This document shows positions 17,809 through 26,619 of a stretch of 64,000 nt of DNA, one piece after another; the first letter of the stretch is position 1; each line of letters begins with the position of its first letter. The position numbers were made by a program, and so were the translations under genes. Under the pieces are notes generated by a model. It did not search any database. It was not told where the DNA came from and saw nothing but the letters and a program-made list of their open reading frames with translations. Source of the stretch: Paraburkholderia sp. LEh10 (GTDB lineage: Bacteria; Pseudomonadota; Gammaproteobacteria; Burkholderiales; Burkholderiaceae); the NCBI RefSeq assembly GCF_017814945.1, contig NZ_JAGIPX010000001.1, positions 1 to 64,000 of the forward strand. The letters run 5' to 3'.

Positions 17809-18171
17809 GTGGAACACACCCTCCCTGCAAGCGCGGGCGCAGACATGGAGAGCATGAGCGCATCCGTCACCGCGGGTCACCAGGTGCTCAGTGACTTGCG
17901 CTTCCTTGATCTGGTCAGACGGCGCAGAACATTCGCATGGTCGCTGACGGTTCTGATGCTCGCGATCTACTTTGCCTTCATCTTGACGCTCGCGTTCTAT
18001 CCAAAACTGCTCGGGCAACCTGTCATATCGGGAGAGCCAACCACATGGGGCATACCGGTCGGCTTCGGCATGTTTGCCGTGACGTTCGCGCTGGTGGCCG
18101 TGTACGTGTACCAGACAAATTCGGTTCATGATGGCATCGCCGCAGCGATCCGCGAAGGGGTCGCCCAATGA
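17809..18171 (+). CDS. DUF485 membrane protein (symporter partner, YjcH-like)
   Basis: The 120-residue protein has a soluble N-terminus with the DUF485 RF-x-x-L-x-RRR pattern ([20 protein letters not shown]) and two hydrophobic helices. It starts with GTG preceded by AAAGGAG. YjcH-type proteins are encoded with ActP-type acetate symporters and are thought to assist them; here the stop overlaps the symporter ATG. The pair therefore likely imports a small carboxylate linked to this pathway. Confidence 0.85.
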   Translation: MEHTLPASAGADMESMSASVTAGHQVLSDLRFLDLVRRRRTFAWSLTVLMLAIYFAFILTLAFYPKLLGQPVISGEPTTWGIPVGFGMFAVTFALVAVYVYQTNSVHDGIAAAIREGVAQ

Positions 18172-19802
18172 AACGCCTTCTGCTGTCGCTCTCACTCGTC
18201 TTCTGCGCGTTGCCCGCACTTGCTGCCGGGCCCTCCTCGCTTGCGCGCGGGCACAATCCGATCGCGATCGGCATGTTCCTGCTGTTCGTGGCCTCGACGC
18301 TCGTCATCACCCGCTGGGCTGCCAGCAAAAACAACAGCGTAGCCGACCACTACGCCGCCGGCGGCAAGATCACCGCGTTCCAGAACGGCTGGGCGATCGC
18401 TGGCGACTACATGTCGGCGGCGTCCTTGCTCGGCATTTCGGCGCTCGTATTTACGAGCGGTTACGACGGACTGATTTATTCGATCGGCTTCCTCGCGAGC
18501 TGGCCGGTCATCCTGTTCCTGATCGCTGAACCGCTGCGCAACCTCGGCAAGTTCACACTGGCGGACGTGGTCTCCTACCGGTTGCAACAGCGGCCGATTC
18601 GGGCATTCGCGGCGTCCAGTTCGGTCGTCATCGTCCTGCTGTACCTCGTGTCCCAGATGGTCGGCGCGGGCAAGCTCGTCGAACTGCTGTTCGGATTGAA
18701 CTACACGCTCGCGGTCGTTAGCGTAGGATTGCTCATGGTCGTCTATGTATTTTTTGGCGGCATGCTGGCTACGACGTGGATCCAGATCATCAAGGCCGTA
18801 CTGCTGCTCGCGGGGGCCGCCTTCATGGCGCTGATGGTCCTTGCTCATTTTGGTTTCAGCCTGAATGCGCTTTTCGCGCAGGCAATCCACGCGCATCCCA
18901 AGCATGCCGACATCATGAGTCCCGGCGGACTCGTTTCGGATCCGGTTTCGGCCGTCTCGTTGGGTCTCGCGCTGATCTTCGGCACGGCCGGCCTGCCTCA
19001 CATCCTGATGCGCTTTTTCACGGTCGGCGATGTAAAAGCGGCGCGCAAGAGCATCCTCTATGCAACGGGAATCGTGGGTGCGGGTTACGCGCTCATCATC
19101 GTCATCGGCTTCGGAACCATTGCGCTCGTCGCCACCGACCCGCAGTACCACACCGCATCAGGCGCTGTAATCGGGGGCGCAAACATGGTGGCTATCCATC
19201 TGGCGCACGCCGTTGGCGGAAACGTGTTCCTCGGATTCATCTGCGCCGTGGCGTTCTCGACCATTCTCGCCGTCGTTGCCGGTCTTACGCTGGCAGGCTC
19301 GTCCGCGATCTCCCACGATCTCTATGCGAACGTGCTGCGCCGCTGCAAGGTGACGGATCGCGAGGAAATGCGTGTGGCGCGTGTCACCACGCTCGTTTTG
19401 GGTGTGCTCGCAGTCATGCTTGGCATCGCATTCGAAAAGCAGAACATCGCCTTTATCGTGAGCCTGACATTTTCGATCGCGGCCAGCTCGAATTTCCCGG
19501 TGCTGCTGCTTTCCATCTACTGGCGCGGCCTCACCACACGAGGCGCCGTCATGGGCGGCATGCTCGGCCTCATGACGGCCGTTACGCTCACCCTATTGAG
19601 CCCGACCGTCTGGGTACAGGTACTCGGCCACGCCCACGCACTTTACCCGTATGAATATCCCGCGCTGTTTTCAATGGTTGCCGCGTTCGTTGGAATCGTC
19701 GTGTTCTCGATTACCGACAATTCGGCTCGCGCAGCACGCGAGCGTGCACTTTTTGACACCCAGCTTGTGGACTGCGAACTGGGCATCGCACGGCGTGGCT
19801 AA
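18168..19802 (+). CDS. Sodium:solute symporter, ActP-like cation/carboxylate symporter
   Basis: The 544-residue protein starts with a signal-like helix ([18 protein letters not shown]) and has about 13 membrane segments. SSS-family landmarks are visible: [20 protein letters not shown] near the start, then [11 protein letters not shown] and [20 protein letters not shown]. It is close to ActP/YjcG, which import acetate, glycolate and similar carboxylates. Its position between an aromatic monooxygenase and an ACMSD-like amidohydrolase, rather than next to acetyl-CoA synthetase, suggests a different carboxylate such as a pathway intermediate. Confidence 0.87.
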   Translation: MKRLLLSLSLVFCALPALAAGPSSLARGHNPIAIGMFLLFVASTLVITRWAASKNNSVADHYAAGGKITAFQNGWAIAGDYMSAASLLGISALVFTSGYDGLIYSIGFLASWPVILFLIAEPLRNLGKFTLADVVSYRLQQRPIRAFAASSSVVIVLLYLVSQMVGAGKLVELLFGLNYTLAVVSVGLLMVVYVFFGGMLATTWIQIIKAVLLLAGAAFMALMVLAHFGFSLNALFAQAIHAHPKHADIMSPGGLVSDPVSAVSLGLALIFGTAGLPHILMRFFTVGDVKAARKSILYATGIVGAGYALIIVIGFGTIALVATDPQYHTASGAVIGGANMVAIHLAHAVGGNVFLGFICAVAFSTILAVVAGLTLAGSSAISHDLYANVLRRCKVTDREEMRVARVTTLVLGVLAVMLGIAFEKQNIAFIVSLTFSIAASSNFPVLLLSIYWRGLTTRGAVMGGMLGLMTAVTLTLLSPTVWVQVLGHAHALYPYEYPALFSMVAAFVGIVVFSITDNSARAARERALFDTQLVDCELGIARRG

Positions 19803-19851
19803 AAACGCGCCAGATTAAAACAATGACCTGAACGAAACCGGAGACATCACC

Positions 19852-20973
19852 ATGAATTGTCTTTGCTGCATCTCGCCCGGGCGGCGGCGCGTGCTTGGCG
19901 CGCTCACCGCACTAGCCGGCACCTTCGCCGCGGGGCGCGCCGCCTCGGCCATCGAACCGAAGAACGCGACGACAGGCGCAACGACGAGCAACGTCAGATC
20001 GATCGATATTCACGCGCACTACTACCCCGAAAGCTATTGCGACCTGGTCGGCGGCGAAGGGAAGCAGTTCGGCGGATCGTTCGCCTGCGACGACAGATCG
20101 TTCACGTTCAAGACGCCCGCGGGCGGTCTCGGTCCCCTGCCGATGAAGTTCATTAACGTCGACGAACGTCTCAGGGATATGGATGCGTCGGGGGTCGACG
20201 TGCAGGCACTTTCATTGAGTGTGCCGATGGCATATTGGGGCGACAGGAAATTCAATGCAAAGCTCGCGCGGGAATGGAATACGGCGGCATCGCGCGCCTG
20301 CCAGCAGCATCCGACACGATTCGTCGTGCTCGCTACCTTGCCGATGCTCAATGCCACCGACGCCATCGACGAACTCGACCGCGCATCACAATTGCCGGGT
20401 GTACGCGGCGTGTATATGGGCACGAACATCAACAACCTCGATCTCGATGATCCGCGTTTTTCACCGATTTTCGCCCGCGTCGAGCAATTGAATCTTCCGG
20501 TTTTTCTTCATCCGCAGCAGACAGTGGGCGGTTCGAGGCTCGGCGATTTTTACTTGAGCAACCTGCTTGGCAATCCTTTCGACACAGCCATCGCTGGTTC
20601 GCATCTGATCCTCGGTGGCGTGCTCGACCGGCACCCGAATCTGCACGTGACGCTGCCACACGCGGGAGGCGCACTGCCGATACTCATTGGACGCATGGAC
20701 GCCGGGTGGACAGTGCGGCCCGAAACGCGTCGGCTCGCGCAAAAACCCAGCAGCTATCTGCGCCGATTCAGCTACGACACGGTCTCGCATTCCATTCCGG
20801 TGCTCGACTACTTGATCCAGAACGTGGGCGTGGACCGTTTGGTGCTCGGCAGCGACTATTGCTTCGACATGGGCTATGAACAGCCAGTCCGCTTTCTCAA
20901 CGGTCTCGACCTGAGCGCGAATCAGCGCTCGATGATTGCGGGCGGCAACGCAAGCAAGCTCCTGCGAATCTAG
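19852..20973 (+). CDS. Exported amidohydrolase_2 (ACMSD-like decarboxylase or hydrolase)
   Basis: The 373-residue protein has the ACMSD-type TIM barrel. The HxH pair is in SIDIHAHYYPE, a barrel His in PVFLHPQQT, another in VTLPHAGGALPILIGRMDAG, and the metal Asp in RLVLGSDYCFDMG. ACMSD relatives decarboxylate aromatic acids or muconate semialdehydes without oxidation. Unusually it carries an N-terminal export signal with an RRR start (PGRRRVLGALTALAGTFAAG), suggesting Tat transport, while ACMSD itself is cytoplasmic. CGGAG precedes the ATG. It follows the symporter in the same direction. Confidence 0.8.
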   Translation: MNCLCCISPGRRRVLGALTALAGTFAAGRAASAIEPKNATTGATTSNVRSIDIHAHYYPESYCDLVGGEGKQFGGSFACDDRSFTFKTPAGGLGPLPMKFINVDERLRDMDASGVDVQALSLSVPMAYWGDRKFNAKLAREWNTAASRACQQHPTRFVVLATLPMLNATDAIDELDRASQLPGVRGVYMGTNINNLDLDDPRFSPIFARVEQLNLPVFLHPQQTVGGSRLGDFYLSNLLGNPFDTAIAGSHLILGGVLDRHPNLHVTLPHAGGALPILIGRMDAGWTVRPETRRLAQKPSSYLRRFSYDTVSHSIPVLDYLIQNVGVDRLVLGSDYCFDMGYEQPVRFLNGLDLSANQRSMIAGGNASKLLRI

Positions 20974-21414
20974 TTTGGGACTTTGCATCGAGTACCTGAA
21001 TTGTCCTGAAGCCGCGGTTTCGCGTCGGCCAGAAACGATATGATGGACTGGCGCGAGCCGCTTGCGCGCGCTGAGCCCGGGAGTAAGCGACGATGAAAGT
21101 CATCATCGGCGGTCCGCTCGATCACCGGTCTGAGCCGCCGGTTCGCCCGTGCGCGCGTGGCCTGATCGGCGATGCGGCGGGCACGATGCGCCCGCACGCG
21201 GCTTGCGGCGCATCGAAGGCGGCGCACGACGCCGTGTCGCTCGCGCACGTGCGTTCGCCGGACGCCACCGATGTCGAGCCGCTCGTTTCGGGCTCGGCAA
21301 GCCACTTTGATGCGCCCAACGCAAAACTGCATAGCGTATGGGATAGATTCTCTCCGGCACCGAACATCGATAACGTTGCAGACATTCCGCTCCCCTTCAT
21401 GCACGGAGATTTCA
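20974..21414. other. Intergenic region, 441 bases
   Basis: I see no recognisable gene. Several GC-rich open frames cross the region on both strands but have no family resemblance and no convincing ribosome site. The last 15 bases hold the CGGAG site of the OYE gene, whose frame is open for another 80 codons upstream. Confidence 0.5.
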
Positions 21415-22539
21415 ATGTCCGACGTTCTCTTTCAACCGATCCGCCTCGGCCGCCATTCACTCGCCCATCGCGTAGCGATGGCGCCGCTCACCCGCTCCCG
21501 CGCCGGCCAACCCGGCAACGTGCCGAGCCCGATGAACGTCGAGTACTACCGGCAACGTGCAGGCGCGGCGCTCATCGTCAGCGAAGCGACGCAAATATCG
21601 CAACAGGGACAAGGCTATGCGTGGACGCCCGGCATTCACACGCCCGAACAGATCGAAGGTTGGCGCGCGGTGAGCGAGGCCGTCCATGCAGAAGGCGGAA
21701 CGATCTTCCTGCAGCTCTGGCACGTGGGCCGCGTCTCTCATCCAGTCTTCCAGCCAGGCGGCGGATTGCCTGTTGCGCCGACGGCGATGGCTGTACCGGG
21801 CAAGACCTTCATCGTCGACGACAACGGCGATGGCGTTTGGGCTGACGTGCCCGTGCCCCAGGAGTTGACGCGCGAGGGGATTGCGCAGATCGTGCAGGAT
21901 TATCGCGTCGCCGCACGCAACTCAATGGCGGCCGGGATGGACGGTGTCGAGATTCACGCGGGCAACGGCTATCTGCTCGACCAGTTCATCAACAGCAACA
22001 GCAATCGCCGCACCGATGCCTATGGCGGCAGTATCGAAAATCGCACGCGGCTGCTTTTCGAAGTGGTGGAGGCGGTCAGCGAGGAGGTCGGCGCCAACAA
22101 CGTCGGCGTCCGGCTGACACCCATGGGCCGCTTCATGGGCATGGGTGACGAGACACCCGAAGCGACCTTCGGCCATATTGCGCAACGTCTGAACGACGGG
22201 AGGATCGCCTATCTGCATCTCGTCGAGCCTGCAATCGTGGGCACGGTGAAGGACGAGCAGCATGACCCGCGGTGGGACGCCATCATCGAGCTGATGCGGC
22301 GACAATTCAACGGCGTGCTGATACTTGCGGGAGGCTACACGCTGGAATCCGCCAGGTACGCCATCGAAAGCGGCCGTGCAGATGTCATCGCATTCGGCCG
22401 GCCATTTATCGCGAACCCGGACCTGCCCGCGCGGTTTCGGGACGCGCTGCCTCTGAACGAGGCCGACCCGAGCACATTCTTCGGTGGCAGCGCCAAAGGC
22501 TATATCGACTATCCGGCCTTCGCAGCCGCTTTGGGCTGA
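21415..22539 (+). CDS. Old yellow enzyme family alkene reductase (NemA-like)
   Basis: The 374-residue flavoprotein matches OYE/N-ethylmaleimide reductase. It shows LFQPIRLGRHSLAHRVAMAP, the FLQLWHVGR strand, the substrate-anion pair in VEIHAGNGYLLDQFINS (H-x-x-N), SNRRTDAYGGSIENR, and the FMN phosphate region around VIAFGRPFIANPDLP. It reduces activated C=C bonds using NAD(P)H. The chosen ATG follows CGGAG. In this cluster it could reduce an unsaturated ring-cleavage product, although OYEs are often general electrophile detoxifiers. Confidence 0.9.
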   Translation: MSDVLFQPIRLGRHSLAHRVAMAPLTRSRAGQPGNVPSPMNVEYYRQRAGAALIVSEATQISQQGQGYAWTPGIHTPEQIEGWRAVSEAVHAEGGTIFLQLWHVGRVSHPVFQPGGGLPVAPTAMAVPGKTFIVDDNGDGVWADVPVPQELTREGIAQIVQDYRVAARNSMAAGMDGVEIHAGNGYLLDQFINSNSNRRTDAYGGSIENRTRLLFEVVEAVSEEVGANNVGVRLTPMGRFMGMGDETPEATFGHIAQRLNDGRIAYLHLVEPAIVGTVKDEQHDPRWDAIIELMRRQFNGVLILAGGYTLESARYAIESGRADVIAFGRPFIANPDLPARFRDALPLNEADPSTFFGGSAKGYIDYPAFAAALG

Positions 22540-22677
22540 CACCCCGCCAGCAAGCGGTGGGCGACAGACGCCGCCCATCGTCGCTTCCAACGTTTCAGGA
22601 GTTTTTATCGTTTAGCCAAGGACCTTTTAGCGGTCGCTATCCACAATGAAAGTGTCCGTCCGATAGGGAGCTACGCA

Positions 22678-22839
22678 ATGGATTCCAACGCAAACGACGC
22701 ACAGTGGAAGCAAACCATCCTCTCACTTGCACGCGCCTCGCGCTCTCGGGCGGATGCAGATGCCTCCGGCCAGGCGAGCATGGAACGGCGCAGAAAGCGG
22801 ACGTGCAACTCCGAGGCGCGTGCAAAAACGTCTCCGTAG
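22678..22839 (+). CDS. Small hypothetical protein (53 residues)
   Basis: An ATG with a good AGGGAG ribosome site eight bases upstream opens a 53-codon frame starting MDSNANDAQWKQTILSLARA and ending in a basic RRRKRT region. It lies between the OYE gene and the LysR gene, in the same direction. It has no recognisable domain; the start context is the main support. It may be a leader or a chance frame. Confidence 0.35.
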   Translation: MDSNANDAQWKQTILSLARASRSRADADASGQASMERRRKRTCNSEARAKTSP

Positions 22840-22879
22840 AAAATGGTTCCACCTGGCGACAGCTAGAATAGGGACGACA

Positions 22880-22896
22880 TGCAACGCTACGTTGCA
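22880..22896. promoter_or_regulatory. Perfect palindrome TGCAACG-CTA-CGTTGCA, likely LysR operator
   Basis: The 7-bp arms are perfect with a 3-base centre. The element lies 14 bases before the start of the LysR gene, so occupancy would block its own transcription or translation start. The same heptamers occur near 8.85 kb upstream of the MFS/molybdo-hydroxylase operon. Confidence 0.55.
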
Positions 22897-22910
22897 GCGG
22901 AGACAACGCG

Positions 22911-23813
22911 ATGGACAAACTTCAGGCGCTACGCGCATTTGTGGAGGTGGCGGAGAGCGGCGGATTTTCGAGTGCGGCGAGGAAGCTTGAACTAGCCACG
23001 TCGTCGGTGACGCGTGCCATCGACGCACTCGAAGAAGGGCTTGGAACCGCATTGCTCAACAGAACGACGCGCCAGGTCACACTCTCCGACGCGGGAAAAA
23101 CCTATTACTCTCGAGCGAAGCGCATTCTCGAAGACGTTGCCGAAGCCGACGCCGCCGTCTCCGACCGCGGCGACGAGCCGTCCGGGCCGCTCAGGGTCTC
23201 CGTCCCCGTGGAATTTGCCCGCCAGTGCATCAGCCCTCATCTCAGCACATTTCTTTCGCGTCACCCCAAGCTCGATCTGGATATCACTCTGACCGACACT
23301 GTTTCGGATCTGGTTTCCGATCGGATCGACCTCGCCATCCGTTTAGGCACGCCGCCGCCCGATGCCAGCGTGATCAGCCGGCATATCGGAAACTTCAGCC
23401 GATATGTCGTCGCCAGTCAGACCTATTTGCGCGTGTCCGGAACACCTGTCGAGCCTGAAGAGCTGACCGCTCATCAGAGCCTGCGCTTTTCATACGGGGC
23501 TGATCGCCAGGTATGGACGTTCTGCAAGAATGGCGTGCAGTCGGAAGTTGTCGTGACCGGACGACTGAAGACGAACAATTCCGAGCTTCTCCGCGAAGCG
23601 GCGCTGAACGGCAGCGGTATCGCACTGCTTCCGAGCTGGCTCGTGGCTTCCGACGTTCAGAGTGGTCGCTTGACCAGGCTGTTCGAAAGTTACGAGGTCA
23701 ACCCGAATAACGCGCGATCTGCGGTCACCGCGCTTTACTTGCCCAACCAGCGCGGATCGAGACGTATAAGTGCATTTATCGACCTTGTTACCAGCGCGGC
23801 GGATCTGCGGTGA
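22911..23813 (+). CDS. LysR-family transcriptional regulator
   Basis: The 300-residue protein has a canonical LysR N-terminus (MDKLQALRAFVEVAESGGF, then ELATSSVTRAIDALEEGLG and TTRQVTLSDAG). The effector domain ends LYLPNQRGSRRISAFID. It is a paralogue of the LysR at 7.65 kb. It follows the OYE gene in the same direction, as often seen for OYE regulators, and carries a palindrome at its own start. It probably controls the OYE and may recognise the similar motif at the molybdo-hydroxylase operon. Confidence 0.9.
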   Translation: MDKLQALRAFVEVAESGGFSSAARKLELATSSVTRAIDALEEGLGTALLNRTTRQVTLSDAGKTYYSRAKRILEDVAEADAAVSDRGDEPSGPLRVSVPVEFARQCISPHLSTFLSRHPKLDLDITLTDTVSDLVSDRIDLAIRLGTPPPDASVISRHIGNFSRYVVASQTYLRVSGTPVEPEELTAHQSLRFSYGADRQVWTFCKNGVQSEVVVTGRLKTNNSELLREAALNGSGIALLPSWLVASDVQSGRLTRLFESYEVNPNNARSAVTALYLPNQRGSRRISAFIDLVTSAADLR

Positions 23814-24398
23814 GAACGACACGCGCCGAGTCTTTCTGCTGCGAATACCCGCGTGAGTCCCGCTTACGCGATTCACAATGAAACGGGAATCGCACGGATC
23901 GATTTGCACCCTGTTCACGTAAAAGCATGAGAATTTACGCCCAATAGTCCCCGCGTCCTTGCTGTACCCATCACGCCGCAACCGGCCCGCGCGCGTAATA
24001 AAACTGATCGAACATATCCTTGCCGTATTCCCCGGTACTGGCGAGCGCGTCCTGTGCGCCCGTGCTGCAGCGCCGGCGCCAATCGGAGCGGACGCCCCCA
24101 TGGCGAATGCGGCGGGATCAGATACGCCCGGCTCCTTCGCGAGGGCGAAGCAGCGCGCAGCCACGCCAGTTACGCGCGCCGCCGCGCTCGTACTGTGGAG
24201 GATCGTAAGGTTAGGAAACGCGACGAGCGATAAAGTCGCGTTTCGCTCACTGCGACATTACGGGCTCGTACCCATGACGTGAATACTCACGAAACGGAAT
24301 ACCAGATTGCGTCGCACGCAACGCGACAGACACGTGCTGCATCGTCAATGCCACATTATCGGCACTCGCAAGTGGCTGCAGGAGCTCGCGTCCCGGGA
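23814..24398. other. Intergenic region, 585 bases
   Basis: No gene is recognisable. A minus-strand frame ending near 24250 reads LASADNVALTMQHVSVALRA then TQSGIPFREYSRHGYEPVMSQ. It looks protein-like and could be the last part of a decayed gene, but I cannot assign it to a family. Confidence 0.45.
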
Positions 24399-25712
24399 CT
24401 AGCGATTCACGATCTTCGCCGGCACCCAGACCAGAATCATCAACGCCGCGATCAACAGGCATGCCGAAACCAGCACGAGTCCCGCCGTCAGCGAATGCGT
24501 CGTCGTTTGCAACCAGCCCAGCAAGGCTGGCCCGACGAAACTCGCGAGATTACCCGTCGAGTTGATCAGCGCAATGCCCGCCGCCGCGCCCGCCCCGCCG
24601 AGAAACGACGACGGCAGCGCCCAGAACATCGGCAGCGACGTGATGATGCTCGCAGTCGCGATGGTCAGCCCGATGATTGCGACTAAAGGCTCCTGGCCGC
24701 CCAGCGCACACAACAGGAAGCCGGGAATCGACAACAGCACCGGTACGATCGCGTGCCAGCGCCGCTCGCGCATGCGGTCCGAACTGCGTCCCGCGTAGAG
24801 CATGCCGATCAGCGCGGCGAGATAAGGAATCATCGCCAGCAGGCCGATCATCAGCGGATCTTTCACCCCGGAACTGCGAATGATCGTCGGTTGCCAGAAG
24901 CCGATCGTGCTCGTGCCCATCACGATGAAAAACAGGATCGCGCACAGCAGCCACACGCGCCCGCCCGTCAGGCCGTATCGCACCGACGTATGCGTGCGGG
25001 CCGCCGTGTCCGCGGCCATTTCCGCAGTCGCGACGGCACGCTCGGTGTCGTCGAGCCAGCGTGCGTCGGCGACCTTGTCGGTGAGGAAGAAATACACCAC
25101 GACACCGAGCAGCGCGGCCGGCACGGCTTCGAGAATGAAGAGCCATTGCCACGCTGCCATGCCGTGCCAGCCATTCATCGCGTGCAGGATGTAGCCCGAC
25201 ACCGCGCCGCCCACGATGCCCGAAACAGGATTGCCCGCCATCAGGATCGCGACCATCCTGCCGCGCCGGTGCGCCGGAAACCACTGGCTCAGATAAAGCA
25301 GAATGCCGGGAAGAAAGCCCGCTTCCGCGACGCCCAGCAGGAAACGCAGCACGTAGAACTGTGTGGTGGAATGCGTCCATGCCATCGCCGCCGACACGAT
25401 CGCCCACGTCACCATGATCCGTCCGATCCAGCGCCGCGCGCCCACACGATGCAGGATCAGATTGCTCGGCACCTCCGCCATGAAATAGCCGATGAAGAAG
25501 ATGCCCGCGCCGATGCCATACGCGGCGTCACTGAACCCGAGATCGTTCAGCATGGTCAGCTTCGCGAAGCCGACGTTCACGCGATCGAGATACGCCACCA
25601 CGTAGCAGATGAACAGCAGCGGCATGAAGCGCCACGCGATCTTGCGGTAGACGGCATCTCCCGATTGCGTGTGTTCCGCGGGCAAGACGCCGGCGTTCAG
25701 GTTCAGGTCCAT
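24399..25712 (-). CDS. MFS transporter, ACS family (anion:cation symporter)
   Basis: The 437-residue protein has twelve helices and ACS-family landmarks: YRKIAWRFMPLLFICYVVAY then LDRVNVGFAKL, AEVPSNLILHRVGARRWIGR, and GVAEAGFLPGILLYLSQWFP. Members import aromatic and aliphatic carboxylates such as phthalate, 4-hydroxyphenylacetate and tartrate. AAGGAG precedes the chosen ATG; the frame starts 11 codons earlier. It is last in the minus-strand CoA operon and is the likely uptake system for its substrate. Confidence 0.88.
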   Translation of the reverse strand: MDLNLNAGVLPAEHTQSGDAVYRKIAWRFMPLLFICYVVAYLDRVNVGFAKLTMLNDLGFSDAAYGIGAGIFFIGYFMAEVPSNLILHRVGARRWIGRIMVTWAIVSAAMAWTHSTTQFYVLRFLLGVAEAGFLPGILLYLSQWFPAHRRGRMVAILMAGNPVSGIVGGAVSGYILHAMNGWHGMAAWQWLFILEAVPAALLGVVVYFFLTDKVADARWLDDTERAVATAEMAADTAARTHTSVRYGLTGGRVWLLCAILFFIVMGTSTIGFWQPTIIRSSGVKDPLMIGLLAMIPYLAALIGMLYAGRSSDRMRERRWHAIVPVLLSIPGFLLCALGGQEPLVAIIGLTIATASIITSLPMFWALPSSFLGGAGAAAGIALINSTGNLASFVGPALLGWLQTTTHSLTAGLVLVSACLLIAALMILVWVPAKIVNR

Positions 25713-25778
25713 CTTTGTGTCTCCTTGTTCGGCTCTTTTGGCCATGTTCGTTTCCGCGTGATGCTCGCGATGTCCTTG

Positions 25779-26597
25779 TTACGCGCCGGTGAAGTTCGCG
25801 TGCCTGCGCTCGATGAAATGCGCGACGCCTTCTGTGAAGTCTTCGCTCTGGATGCTATGGAACATCTCGCGATTCGCAAGCGTGATCGCTTCACTTAGCG
25901 TCTGGAACGGTGCGTCGCCCAGTTGCTGTTTCATCACGCGGATCGAGCGCGGCGAGACGTTGGTGGCGAGATCGTCGGCATAGGCGATCGTCTCGGCTAG
26001 CAGTGTTTCGTGCGGCACGATACGTTCGACGAGCCGCATCGCCAGCGCTTCCTCGGCGCTCACCTTGCGCGCGGAGAAGAGCATGTCGGCGGCATGCCCC
26101 GGACCGACGACGCGCGGCAGCATCCACGCAATGCCGTGCTCGGCGATCAGGCCGCGCTTCGCAAACGCGGTCGAGAAGATCGCCTTGTCGCTAGCAAAAC
26201 GGATGTCGCTATACAGCGCGAACACCAGTCCCAGGCCCGCAGCCGCGCCATTGATCGCGCTGATGACCGGCTTGCGCAAGCCCATGAAGTAAGAATAGCG
26301 GCTTTGGTAATCGGCGCGGCGGTTCATGTCGTACGGTCGCATCCATTCGGCTGCGCGTATGTCTTCGGGCGGCAGCACTTCGAGTTCGGCGATATCCATG
26401 CCTGCGCAGAAAGCGCGCCCGTTGCCCGTCAGCACGATCGCCCGCACGGCGTCGTTCTGGTCGAGCGCGCTGAACGCGTCGCGCAACTGCACTTCCATGA
26501 CCTTGGTCAGCGCGTTCATCTTGTCGGGACGATTGAACGAGACGACGGCGACCTGTTCGCGCGCGCCCGCGCGGGTGATTTCGATTTGCTGGCTCAT
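25779..26597 (-). CDS. Enoyl-CoA hydratase/isomerase family protein
   Basis: The 272-residue crotonase has SFNRPDKMNALTKVMEVQLR, the oxyanion-hole segment GNGRAFCAGMDIAEL and the second one INGAAAGLGLVFALYSDIRF. GLIAEHGIAWMLPRVVG follows, with a Glu at one of the usual catalytic positions. It is 23 bases from the aldehyde dehydrogenase gene in a minus-strand operon with a second crotonase. It would hydrate or cleave an acyl-CoA made by the NDP-forming ligase. Substrate unknown. Confidence 0.87.
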   Translation of the reverse strand: MSQQIEITRAGAREQVAVVSFNRPDKMNALTKVMEVQLRDAFSALDQNDAVRAIVLTGNGRAFCAGMDIAELEVLPPEDIRAAEWMRPYDMNRRADYQSRYSYFMGLRKPVISAINGAAAGLGLVFALYSDIRFASDKAIFSTAFAKRGLIAEHGIAWMLPRVVGPGHAADMLFSARKVSAEEALAMRLVERIVPHETLLAETIAYADDLATNVSPRSIRVMKQQLGDAPFQTLSEAITLANREMFHSIQSEDFTEGVAHFIERRHANFTGA

Positions 26598-26619
26598 CTT
26601 CGTGTTCTCTCTCAAGGTG

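Noticed and set aside
21093..21414. Possible N-terminal extension or separate gene before the OYE
   Set aside because: The frames lack conserved features, and the OYE start at the CGGAG site gives the normal family length.
24753..25898. Plus-strand open frame of 381 codons
   Set aside because: Antisense to the ACS-family transporter, with the extreme Arg/His composition of a shadow frame.
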